DNA from: Streptomyces sp. NBC_01750 | Lineage (GTDB): Bacteria; Actinomycetota; Actinomycetes; Streptomycetales; Streptomycetaceae | Direction of reading: 5' to 3' | NCBI RefSeq assembly: GCF_035918095.1 | Contig: NZ_CP109137.1 | Coordinates: forward strand, 7,008,001 to 7,072,000 | Length of the DNA stretch: 64,000 nt | Part shown: positions 10,608-17,937 of the stretch, in pieces | How positions within the stretch are numbered: the stretch's first letter is position 1 | Layout: each line of letters opens with the position of its first letter | Notes under the pieces: generated by a model | Database searches by the model: none | What the model saw: only the letters and a program-made list of their open reading frames with translations | Told to the model about the DNA's origin: nothing | Program-made: the position numbers and the translations under genes

Positions 10608-11672
10608 TCAGCACATCCCGGCGGGTTCGGAAGCCAGGCACACATTGCGGACGAACTCATTGCCCGTTCCGCCGCCCCGGTTGGCCAGGTCAGCGGGCTT
10701 GTTGCCCTGCACCCAGTTGTCCTTGACGACATTGCCGGTGTTGACGGCGCCCACGAAGCTCTGGAACAGCACGACTCCGCCGGAGAGCGGCGAGGAGCCG
10801 GCGTTCTCCAGGATCAGGTTCGCGCGGACGACGGTGGACTCGCTGCCGGTGAGGACGATGCCGGATCCCTGAATGGCGGGGAGGCGGGTGGTGGCGGGGC
10901 AGAACTTGTTGTTCTTGTAGATCCTGTTGGCGGCAACGGTCATCGCCCCGGCCGCGGGCTTCGACTCGTCGCCCACGATGAACAGGCCGGCGCAGTTTCC
11001 GGTCATGTCGTTGGCGCTGACGGTGAGGTTCCTGACCCGCCTGACCGTGACTCCGATCCGGTTGCCCGTCAGCCGGTTGCCCGTGATCACCGTGTTGTTG
11101 GTGTCGGTCGCCCCGCCCTCGTGGTCGACCGTATTGGCGATGAAGATGCCGGCGTCTCCGCTGTCCCGGACTGTGTTGTTACGGAACACCGCCCGGGTGG
11201 ACATCTCCTGGCCGATGCCCCAGGTGCCGTTCTGCTCGGTCGTCACCTGCTCGACGGACAGCCGGTCGGTGCGGGTGGCCCAGATGGCGCTCTTCCTGAA
11301 GCCCGAAAGGGTCAGTGAGCGGATGCTGACGCCGCCTACGTTCGTGTTCGCCGTACCCGTCACACAGATGCCGTTGCCGCCCTGAGCGCAGGTGTTCGTG
11401 GCCGGCGTGGTCGCCGGCCCCGGCTTGATCACGGTAGCCGGGCCCATCCCGCGCAGGGTCAGGTTCGGTTTCGTGACAAGGACGCTTTCGCGGTAGGTGC
11501 CGGGCCAGATGACAATGGTGTCTCCCGGTTCGGCGGCGTTCACCGCTTCCTGGATCGATTCGCCCGGATACACCGTGTGGTTGGCCGCGACGGCGGACGG
11601 AGCGGCTGCGCCCAGTCCGGAGACCATGATGACCGCGGTGCATGCGAGGCAGGTGAGCTGTCGTTTCGTCAT
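10608..11672 (-). CDS. Secreted right-handed parallel beta-helix protein
   Basis: Protein of 354 aa with an N-terminal signal peptide (hydrophobic run to about residue 29, ending in PSAVAA) followed by a NosD-like start (VYPGESIQEAVNAAEPGDTI) and many short Asn-rich beta-helix coils. Such folds bind or cleave polysaccharides, but no catalytic residues are recognisable here. It lies 32 bases upstream of the methyltransferase on the same strand, so the two are probably co-transcribed. Cell-surface or spore-wall function is only an inference from its neighbours. Confidence 0.8.
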   Translation of the reverse strand: MTKRQLTCLACTAVIMVSGLGAAAPSAVAANHTVYPGESIQEAVNAAEPGDTIVIWPGTYRESVLVTKPNLTLRGMGPATVIKPGPATTPATNTCAQGGNGICVTGTANTNVGGVSIRSLTLSGFRKSAIWATRTDRLSVEQVTTEQNGTWGIGQEMSTRAVFRNNTVRDSGDAGIFIANTVDHEGGATDTNNTVITGNRLTGNRIGVTVRRVRNLTVSANDMTGNCAGLFIVGDESKPAAGAMTVAANRIYKNNKFCPATTRLPAIQGSGIVLTGSESTVVRANLILENAGSSPLSGGVVLFQSFVGAVNTGNVVKDNWVQGNKPADLANRGGGTGNEFVRNVCLASEPAGMC

Positions 11673-11825
11673 GAGCCGAAGTTATGGGCGATCATGCCGG
11701 CTCGCCACACGGGGTGAGCGTATGGATACATCCCGTGGGCGAGTGGGTGTTTTTCGGCGGTCACGCGGCCCGGACACGGCCCTTCCCGACGGCCCGGGCT
11801 CCCCATCGCCGGCGCCGCCCGAGCG

Positions 11826-12419
11826 TCATTGGGCGGCGCGCCGCGCCGAGAAGGTGACGGCGTAACCGCCCAGTCTGCGACGGACCTCGGGGGCGTGTAA
11901 GGGCAGTTCGCCCATGACGCGGCTCAGGCCGTCCAGGGAGGCCAGGCGTACCTGCGCTCCCTCCGCACGATGAAAGGAGCGGGCCGGGCCTGTGTCGAGG
12001 AGGTCGTAGCCGATGAGGAGGCCGCCGGGGCGCAGTACACGCGCGGCCTCGGCCAGTGCGCTCTCCCAGGCCACGACGTGGTGAAGCATCAGGAAGGACA
12101 CCACGGCGTCGAAGGTGCCGTCGGCGAAGGGAAGCTCGGTGGCATCCCCCGTCCGCGCGGATGCGCGATCGCCGAAGGGCGCCAGTCGGCGCGCGCTCGC
12201 GGAAACCATGGCCGGGTCCGGGTCCACGGCCGTCAGCGTGATGCCGGGGTGCGTGGTGAGGAGCTGCGCGGTCATGGTGCCGCCGCCGGAACCGATTTCC
12301 AGCACTCGCCCCTCGAGGGTGGCTCCGGCCAGGGCCCAGGGCAGGACAACGCGCCCGGCGAACACACCCCAGGGTGCGCTTCGGCAGAACACTCGTTCCA
12401 GCGTCGGCATCACCGGCAT
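11826..12419 (-). CDS. Class I SAM-dependent methyltransferase
   Basis: Methyltransferase of 197 aa. The SAM glycine loop VLEIGSGGGTMTAQLL, the acidic residue in TAVDPDPAM and the LPFADGTFDAVVSF post-motif are all present, as in the UbiE/Methyltransf_11 group. It is the last gene of an eight-gene minus-strand operon that begins at 19875, 21 bases after the hydroxylase-like gene. Substrate unknown; it may tailor the second cluster's product. Confidence 0.82.
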   Translation of the reverse strand: MPVMPTLERVFCRSAPWGVFAGRVVLPWALAGATLEGRVLEIGSGGGTMTAQLLTTHPGITLTAVDPDPAMVSASARRLAPFGDRASARTGDATELPFADGTFDAVVSFLMLHHVVAWESALAEAARVLRPGGLLIGYDLLDTGPARSFHRAEGAQVRLASLDGLSRVMGELPLHAPEVRRRLGGYAVTFSARRAAQ

Positions 12420-12440
12420 GTCATCTCCTTCGACGGTTGC

Positions 12441-13076
12441 TCACTGCGGGGTGCGGGCGACGGACGTACCGAAGACGCGGTCCCAGTAGGGGGCACTGAT
12501 GCCGAAGCCGCGGCGGTCGTCGAGGAAGTGATGGCGCATGTGGTACGTGCGCAGGGTGCGCAGGATCCTGCTCTTCGGCCTGCCTCGGTGGAGGTAGCAG
12601 TGGAGCAGGTCGTACGCCAGGTACCCGGCCACGTATCCGGCACCGAACACCGGCGGCAGGCCGAGCACTCCGGAGGAGAGCCAGAAGGTCAGCGCGATCA
12701 TGGGAATGCTCAGGACGGGGCTGAGGATCGAGCGGCGCGCGTCCTGGGGATAGTCGTGGTGCACTCCATGCAGGATGTAGTGAATCCGGGCGCCGATGCC
12801 GCGTTCGGGCTCGAAGTGCAGCAGGAGGCGGTGGCCCCAGTACTCCGACAGCGTCCAGGCCAGATAGCCGGCGAATGCCCAGCCGGCCAGCGCGGGCGGT
12901 CCTGACCGGCCGAGGGAGAGCAGCACACCGGCTACGGTCACCGGCACGTACAGGATCGTGCTCGTCATCGGGCTTATGTGCACCAGGTGGTCCAGCAGCG
13001 GCCGGTCGACAACGGCGGGCGCGGTGCCGCGGTGCAGGGCGCCCTTGGTGGTGCGTGGGGGTGTACCGGCGGTCAT
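12441..13076 (-). CDS. Fatty-acid-hydroxylase/sterol-desaturase family membrane protein
   Basis: Di-iron membrane oxygenase of 211 aa. It has several hydrophobic segments and the histidine clusters HRLLLH, HGVHHD, HCYLHRG and HMRHHF expected for the fatty acid 2-hydroxylase/sterol desaturase family. The ATG overlaps the stop of the upstream SDR gene (ATGA), so it is translationally coupled. In this cluster it could hydroxylate or desaturate a lipid-like acyl chain (inference). The last His cluster matches the family's C-terminal HxxHH box. Confidence 0.85.
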   Translation of the reverse strand: MTAGTPPRTTKGALHRGTAPAVVDRPLLDHLVHISPMTSTILYVPVTVAGVLLSLGRSGPPALAGWAFAGYLAWTLSEYWGHRLLLHFEPERGIGARIHYILHGVHHDYPQDARRSILSPVLSIPMIALTFWLSSGVLGLPPVFGAGYVAGYLAYDLLHCYLHRGRPKSRILRTLRTYHMRHHFLDDRRGFGISAPYWDRVFGTSVARTPQ

Positions 13077-13915
13077 CGGTCGGTTCCCTGGGCAGCGGAC
13101 ACGTTCAGCCGCGCCTCGTAGCCGGTGCGGGCCTGGAAGTCGGTGGTGCGCAACAGTTGGTCGGCCTTGAGCAGCCGGCCCACGGCGTCACGCCAGGGCT
13201 GGGGTAGCAGGAACAACGAGCGGGTGACCGGGTTGGTCCAGGCCGGTACGAAGACGTTGTAGCGGGGGCGCCGGGCGGTGCGAAGGACCGCGTCGGCGAT
13301 GTTCCGCGGGGTCAGGAGAGGGACGAAGCGGCCCTTGCCGACGCCCGAGGTGAGCTCGGTACGGGCGGGGATCGGCAGCACGATGGACAGGTCGACCCCA
13401 CTGCCGCGGAGTTCGGCACGTACGGCTTCGGACAGACCGACGACACCGTGCTTCGCCGCGGAGTACGTGGCACAGCCGGGCAGACCGACCATACCGACGG
13501 CGGAGGCCATGTTGATGATGTGGCCCCGGCCGCGGGCCCGCATGGGGCCGATGGCCGCCTTCATGCCGTTGATGGTGCCGAGGAGGTTGACTCCCACCTG
13601 GTGTGCGGTGTTGTCGTCGGTCTCGTCCTCGAAGCTGCCGACGATCATTTCCCCGGCGTTGTTGACGAAGATGTCGATCTCGCCGCACTCGGCTTCCACC
13701 CGGTCGCAGAACTGCTGGGTGCTCGCGGGGTCGGTGACGTCCAGCGGGTAGGCGAGTGCGCCGATCTCGGCGGCGACGCACGCGGCGTGGTCGAGGTCAC
13801 GGGCGCCGATGACGACCTTGGCACCCTCGCGAATGAACGCTTCGGCGGTGGCGCGTCCGATACCGCGGCTGCCGCCGGTGATGGCCACAACCTTGTTCTT
13901 GATCGCTTGGGGCAT
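13073..13915 (-). CDS. Short-chain dehydrogenase/reductase
   Basis: Classical SDR of 280 aa. The NAD(P) motif is TGGSRGIGRA, followed by NNAGEM and the catalytic pair in TYSAAKHG. The C-terminal extension with RRPRYNVFVPAWTNP is typical of actinobacterial SDRs of unknown substrate. GAGGAGG stands 5 bases before the ATG. It lies between the cyclase-fold gene and the hydroxylase-like gene in one operon. A dihydro-hydroxyanthranilate dehydrogenase role would fit the pathway but nothing in the sequence proves it. Confidence 0.85.
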   Translation of the reverse strand: MPQAIKNKVVAITGGSRGIGRATAEAFIREGAKVVIGARDLDHAACVAAEIGALAYPLDVTDPASTQQFCDRVEAECGEIDIFVNNAGEMIVGSFEDETDDNTAHQVGVNLLGTINGMKAAIGPMRARGRGHIINMASAVGMVGLPGCATYSAAKHGVVGLSEAVRAELRGSGVDLSIVLPIPARTELTSGVGKGRFVPLLTPRNIADAVLRTARRPRYNVFVPAWTNPVTRSLFLLPQPWRDAVGRLLKADQLLRTTDFQARTGYEARLNVSAAQGTDR

Positions 13916-13924
13916 GAGTCCTCC

Positions 13925-14377
13925 TCATGACGTGATGGATGGAGCGTTGTGCCCGCCGAGCAGGCCGCGGAGGATTGAGGTGATGGATTCGGTCAGGGCC
14001 CGGGTGGCGATCGGGTCGATGATCGCGGCGAGACTGGGAATCCCCAGGTCGAAGGCGGCGGCGAAGCGTACGGTGACGGACTCGTCGTCCTGGCGGACAC
14101 ACCAGCTGCCCTCGAAACGGTCGAAGTCCCCGTCCGACTGGGCGAAGTCGATGGTCAGCGCCGCGGCGTCGATCCGGTCCCGTTCGGACCAGCACAGCAC
14201 ACCGTTACGGAAGTTCACCGACCAGTCCGAGTGAACGGTGTCCGCGTCCACACCGGTGACGACCACCTGCCGCACCGCGTCGGTGTAGCGGGGGTAGGAG
14301 GCGAAGTCCCGCAGCCGTTCGAAAACGGCCGCTGCGGAGGTACCGGTCACGAGGGCATCGACAGTGACCTCTGGCAT
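13925..14377 (-). CDS. SRPBCC-fold polyketide cyclase/dehydrase-like protein
   Basis: Protein of 150 aa with the START/Bet v1 pattern of the polyketide cyclase group: VDALVTGTSAAAVFERLRD, YPRYTDAVRQV and a late FDLGIPSLAAIIDP helix. It may cyclise or bind the acyl product of this cluster. GGAAGGGG precedes the start. It sits 6 bases after the aminotransferase stop in the same operon. Generic lipid-binding functions are also common in this fold. Confidence 0.75.
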   Translation of the reverse strand: MPEVTVDALVTGTSAAAVFERLRDFASYPRYTDAVRQVVVTGVDADTVHSDWSVNFRNGVLCWSERDRIDAAALTIDFAQSDGDFDRFEGSWCVRQDDESVTVRFAAAFDLGIPSLAAIIDPIATRALTESITSILRGLLGGHNAPSITS

Positions 14378-14383
14378 GTCGGC

Positions 14384-15652
14384 TCATCCCCTTCCGGGAA
14401 GTGACGAAGCGGAGCGGAGCAGGGCCGCGGCAGCCGTGGTGAGGGCCGCGCCGATCCGCTCCAGGTCGGCGTCGCGGAGCACGGCCGGGGGCGTCAGCCG
14501 GACCACGCGCTGAGCATTGAGGGAGTGATTGGTCAGCAGCCCGGCGTCCAGCAGGTGCAACACCAGCTCGCCGGCCGTCTGCGCGTCGCACATCTCAATG
14601 CCGATCAGCAGGCCGCGGCCGCGGATGTCTGCCACGATGTCCCCCCGCAGCGGCGCCAGGGCGGCTTCGACGCGGGCCAGGATGTCATGGCCGAGGACCC
14701 TGGCGCGCTCGACGAGACGTTCGCCGGCGATGGCTCGTACCGCCGCGGCGGCGGCAGCCATCGCCACGGGCGACGCGGCGAAGGTGGAGGTGTGCAGAAA
14801 CGGGTCCCGGTCGAACGGCGCGTAGGCCGCGGCGGTGGACACCGCCGCGGCGACCGGAATGACGCCGCCACTGAGGCCCTTGCCGACCAGCAGGACATCC
14901 GGGCGGATGTCCTCGGGGTCGGCGCCCCACCATGTGCCCAGTCGGCCCAGACCTGTCTGGATCTCGTCCAGTACGAAGAAGGCGCCGTGCTCGGCACAGA
15001 GCCGCTGGACCTGTGCCAGGTAGCCCGGCGGCGGGATGACGACGCCGCCTTCGCCCTGCACGGGTTCGAGAACGAGGCAGGCCGGACCGCCGTGGCCGAG
15101 GGCCTCCGCCAGCTTGCCGAGATCACCGAACGGCACGTGCTCGGCCGGCAGCAGGGGCCGGAACGGCTCCTGGTACAGCGGCTGGGAGGTGAGGGCCAGC
15201 GCTCCTGTGGTCTTTCCGTGGTATCCGCCGACGGCCGAGATCAGCCGGGTCTTCCCCTGTGCCCTGGCCAGTTTGATCGCGGTCTCGACCGCCTCGGCCC
15301 CGGAGTTGACGAAGTGCACATGGTCCAGCCCGGGCGGGGTGACCCCGGCCAGCTCCGAGGCGGCGGTGGCGGCCACCGGCTCCAGCAGCAGCCGGGTGGC
15401 CATCGGGTGGCGGCGTACCTGCGCGGTAACCGCCTCGACCACCTGCGGATGGCAGTGCCCGAGCAGGAAGACTCCGTATCCGCCGCAGTCCAGATACTCC
15501 TTGCCGTCGGCGTCCCACACATACGCGCCTCGGGAGGTGACTTCCATCGCCGCACCCGTCATGGACGCCAACCGGGCCCGGCCCCGGCTGAGATGGCGCC
15601 GGTACACGTCCAGCACCTCGACGGCCGTGGCGGGCGTCGTCGGGCTGCTCAC
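14384..15652 (-). CDS. Class III PLP-dependent aminotransferase
   Basis: Aminotransferase of 422 aa of the ornithine/acetylornithine type. PLP-binding features are NSGAEAVETAIKLAR, VLDEIQTGLGR and the Schiff-base lysine Lys258 in LLVGKGLSGG. It would move an amino group onto an aldehyde or ketone. The GTG start overlaps the stop of the upstream reductase gene, so the reductase and aminotransferase may act in sequence, first making an aldehyde and then aminating it (inference). Confidence 0.88.
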   Translation of the reverse strand: MSSPTTPATAVEVLDVYRRHLSRGRARLASMTGAAMEVTSRGAYVWDADGKEYLDCGGYGVFLLGHCHPQVVEAVTAQVRRHPMATRLLLEPVAATAASELAGVTPPGLDHVHFVNSGAEAVETAIKLARAQGKTRLISAVGGYHGKTTGALALTSQPLYQEPFRPLLPAEHVPFGDLGKLAEALGHGGPACLVLEPVQGEGGVVIPPPGYLAQVQRLCAEHGAFFVLDEIQTGLGRLGTWWGADPEDIRPDVLLVGKGLSGGVIPVAAAVSTAAAYAPFDRDPFLHTSTFAASPVAMAAAAAAVRAIAGERLVERARVLGHDILARVEAALAPLRGDIVADIRGRGLLIGIEMCDAQTAGELVLHLLDAGLLTNHSLNAQRVVRLTPPAVLRDADLERIGAALTTAAAALLRSASSLPGRG

Positions 15653-16710
15653 GCCGTGACCAGTGCTGGAGCCGGGCGGTTCATGCCCTTCGTGCGTACG
15701 AGTTGCGACAGCGCGGCGTGCAGCGCGGATTCCGCCCGGTCCGCCCCCATCGCCGCCGGCAGGCCGGGCTTCCCCAGATCGGTGGGGAACGGCTGGTGGG
15801 CGGTGAACAGCGCGGTCATTGCGAGCAGATCATCGAGGCGACGACGGGTAGCGGGAGGCAGGTCCGCCATGAACACCGGCCGGATCAGACGGTCCACCAG
15901 GTCCGGGGAGACCATGCGCGGCAGTGTCAGGTCCAGGCCGGCTTGTGCGGCGAATTCGGCGGCCAGCGCCAGGAGACGGTCGGCGCGCAGAGCCTGATCG
16001 CCTGCGGTCACCCACACCTCCCCCTCGTGCGCGCCGTCGCGGACCAGGGCGGCGACCGTGGCGGCCACCACGTCCTGCGGCACGAAGTCGATCAGGGAAC
16101 CGGGCGACAGCGGCACCAGGGGCAGCCGCCCGCGCAGCAGGCTCGCCAGCATGCCGTGCAGACCCTGGAATGCCGAGATCTCTCCGGTGCGGGAGTCTCC
16201 GGTGATCACCGACGGGCGGATGATCACCGCCGGTACGCCCGAAGTGCGTACGATGTCCTCGCCCGCGCGTTTGGAGTCCAGATAGTTCTCGGGACGGGCG
16301 GTGCGCTCCCCGGTGTCCTGCCCCGGCCCGGAACCGGAACCGGTGATGCCGGTCCTGGCCACGAAGGCCGAGGAGACGTGGTACAGCAACGCATTGGCGT
16401 CCGCGACGAGTTGGACGATCCGCAGGGTGCCGGCCTCGTTGAGGGCGTGGGTCGCCGCCGGCCCGTCGGTGAAGCCGGTGACCGCGGCGCAGTGCACCAC
16501 GGCGTCCACCCGTGCGCAGAGGTCCGCGTACGCGGTTGCGTCGAGGCCGAGCCGGGGAGCGGTGAGGTCTCCGGTGAGCTGTTCGTCGGCGCCGGGTACC
16601 GGAGTGTGGTGGACCAGCGCAATCACCCGCCGGCCGGACAGTTCCGGGAGCAGCGCCGTACCGAGCACTCCGGAGGCTCCGGTCAGCAGGACGGTCGGGG
16701 CAGCCGGCAC
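15649..16710 (-). CDS. NAD(P)-dependent epimerase / thioester-reductase-like protein
   Basis: Extended SDR of 353 aa. It begins with the Rossmann motif LLTGASGVLGTALL and has YLDSKRAGEDIV, a YxxxK-type site, plus a VIIRPSVITGDSRTG segment as in NAD_binding_4 proteins that reduce acyl thioesters. It may release or reduce an acyl-ACP/CoA intermediate to an aldehyde. GAGGTG lies 8 bases before the GTG start. It is preceded by a 12-bp tandem repeat and followed, with overlap, by the aminotransferase. Sugar epimerase activity is less likely in this context. Confidence 0.75.
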   Translation of the reverse strand: MPAAPTVLLTGASGVLGTALLPELSGRRVIALVHHTPVPGADEQLTGDLTAPRLGLDATAYADLCARVDAVVHCAAVTGFTDGPAATHALNEAGTLRIVQLVADANALLYHVSSAFVARTGITGSGSGPGQDTGERTARPENYLDSKRAGEDIVRTSGVPAVIIRPSVITGDSRTGEISAFQGLHGMLASLLRGRLPLVPLSPGSLIDFVPQDVVAATVAALVRDGAHEGEVWVTAGDQALRADRLLALAAEFAAQAGLDLTLPRMVSPDLVDRLIRPVFMADLPPATRRRLDDLLAMTALFTAHQPFPTDLGKPGLPAAMGADRAESALHAALSQLVRTKGMNRPAPALVTA

Positions 16711-16742
16711 GTTCGGGTCACCTCACAGCTGGATGTCTTGCA

Positions 16743-16790
16743 CACAGTCGGGGACACAGTCAGGGATGCGGTCAGGGAAACCGTCAGGGA
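16743..16790. repeat. Four tandem copies of a 12-bp repeat
   Basis: Four head-to-tail units share the core GTCRGGGA (16743-16754, 16755-16766, 16767-16778, 16779-16790). The last unit contains the stop codon of the acyl-CoA-dehydrogenase-like gene, and the array fills the gap to the reductase gene. It looks like replication slippage. Confidence 0.8.
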
Positions 16791-17914
16791 ATGAGCAGGG
16801 GCCGGCCCGCGAAGTAGTCCGTCAGCGGTGCGGCCGTACGGGACTTCGACGGCGGGTGGAAGGCCAGCGCGCGGCAGGCCGACTGCAGGTACGCGAGCTC
16901 TCCGGACGCGATGAAGGCCATTCCCCCGAGCGCCTCCATGCACAGGGCCAGGGTCCGGCTGATCGCGTCCTGCGCGGCGTAACGGCAGATCAGCGACTGG
17001 GCGAGGGCTTCTTCTCCGGGCGGGCGCCGACCGATCGCGGACGCGAGACCCTCGACCGAGAGCATGGCCGCCTCGACCGCGACGATGGCTTCGCCGCGCA
17101 CGGTGGGGTCCACCCGGGTGTCCGCCAGGGTTCGCTCCACCATCGCCGAGGCGGCCCCCAGATAGCTTGCGGTCATCAGCAGTTCGAACCAGACGAAGCC
17201 GACGGTCTGCAGATGGTCCGCCCGGCCCTCGTCGGTGACACCGGTGCGTACCAACAGCTCGGCGGGGACGGCCACATCGTCGAGGACGACTTCCTCGCTC
17301 TCCGCCGCGGCCAGGACCGGAGTGCGCCAGAACGGGCGCACGCTCACTCCGGGGGCGTCGGCAGGCACCAGGGCGATCGCCAGCTCCCACGAACCGTCCG
17401 GGCCCGGCAGCATGAAGGACGCGGTGAGCAGTTTCATCGACCTGGCGAGGCTGCACGGCTTCTTCGAGCCGCTCAACCGGACCTGGTCCCCGTCCATCCG
17501 AGCGGTCAGTGCCGGGCGGAGGATGCCCTGACCGGTACGCCCTTCGGCGAAGCCGGAGGCGAGCAGCAGATTCTCCTCGGCGATGGCGGCGAGCAGCAGC
17601 CACTCCATTCCGTCGCCGGCTGACGCCGTCTCGGCCAGCGTCGCGGTGGAGAAGTGATGCATCGTGGTGGCCACGGCGAGCGCGGGCGAGCGGGAACCCA
17701 GCGCGCGTTGTACACGTACCGCGGACAACAGGTCGGCCCCCGCTCCTCCGTGCACGGCGGGGACGAGCAGCCCCGGCCCGCCGGCCAGGGTGAAGGCCTT
17801 GAGCGCCGTTCCTTCGGTGGTCTCCAGATCCAGCAGCGGCACCGCTGCCAGCTGCTTGTCCAGTCCCGGCAGGAGACTCTCCAGGCTCTCGCGCTCACGC
17901 CGCAGAAAACGCAT
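16784..17914 (-). CDS. Acyl-CoA dehydrogenase family protein
   Basis: Flavin acyl-CoA dehydrogenase-like protein of 376 aa: N-terminal helical part (PAVHGGAGADLLSAVRVQRAL), a central beta domain (about residues 140-220) and a C-terminal helical bundle ending FHPPSKSRTAAPLTDYFAG. It could introduce a double bond or oxidise an acyl chain in the pathway. GGTGGGAGGG precedes the ATG. I did not identify a convincing catalytic glutamate, so an N-oxygenase-like or non-dehydrogenating role remains possible. Confidence 0.78.
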   Translation of the reverse strand: MRFLRRERESLESLLPGLDKQLAAVPLLDLETTEGTALKAFTLAGGPGLLVPAVHGGAGADLLSAVRVQRALGSRSPALAVATTMHHFSTATLAETASAGDGMEWLLLAAIAEENLLLASGFAEGRTGQGILRPALTARMDGDQVRLSGSKKPCSLARSMKLLTASFMLPGPDGSWELAIALVPADAPGVSVRPFWRTPVLAAAESEEVVLDDVAVPAELLVRTGVTDEGRADHLQTVGFVWFELLMTASYLGAASAMVERTLADTRVDPTVRGEAIVAVEAAMLSVEGLASAIGRRPPGEEALAQSLICRYAAQDAISRTLALCMEALGGMAFIASGELAYLQSACRALAFHPPSKSRTAAPLTDYFAGRPLLIP

Positions 17915-17937
17915 ACCCTCCCACCTCCGTCATCGTG

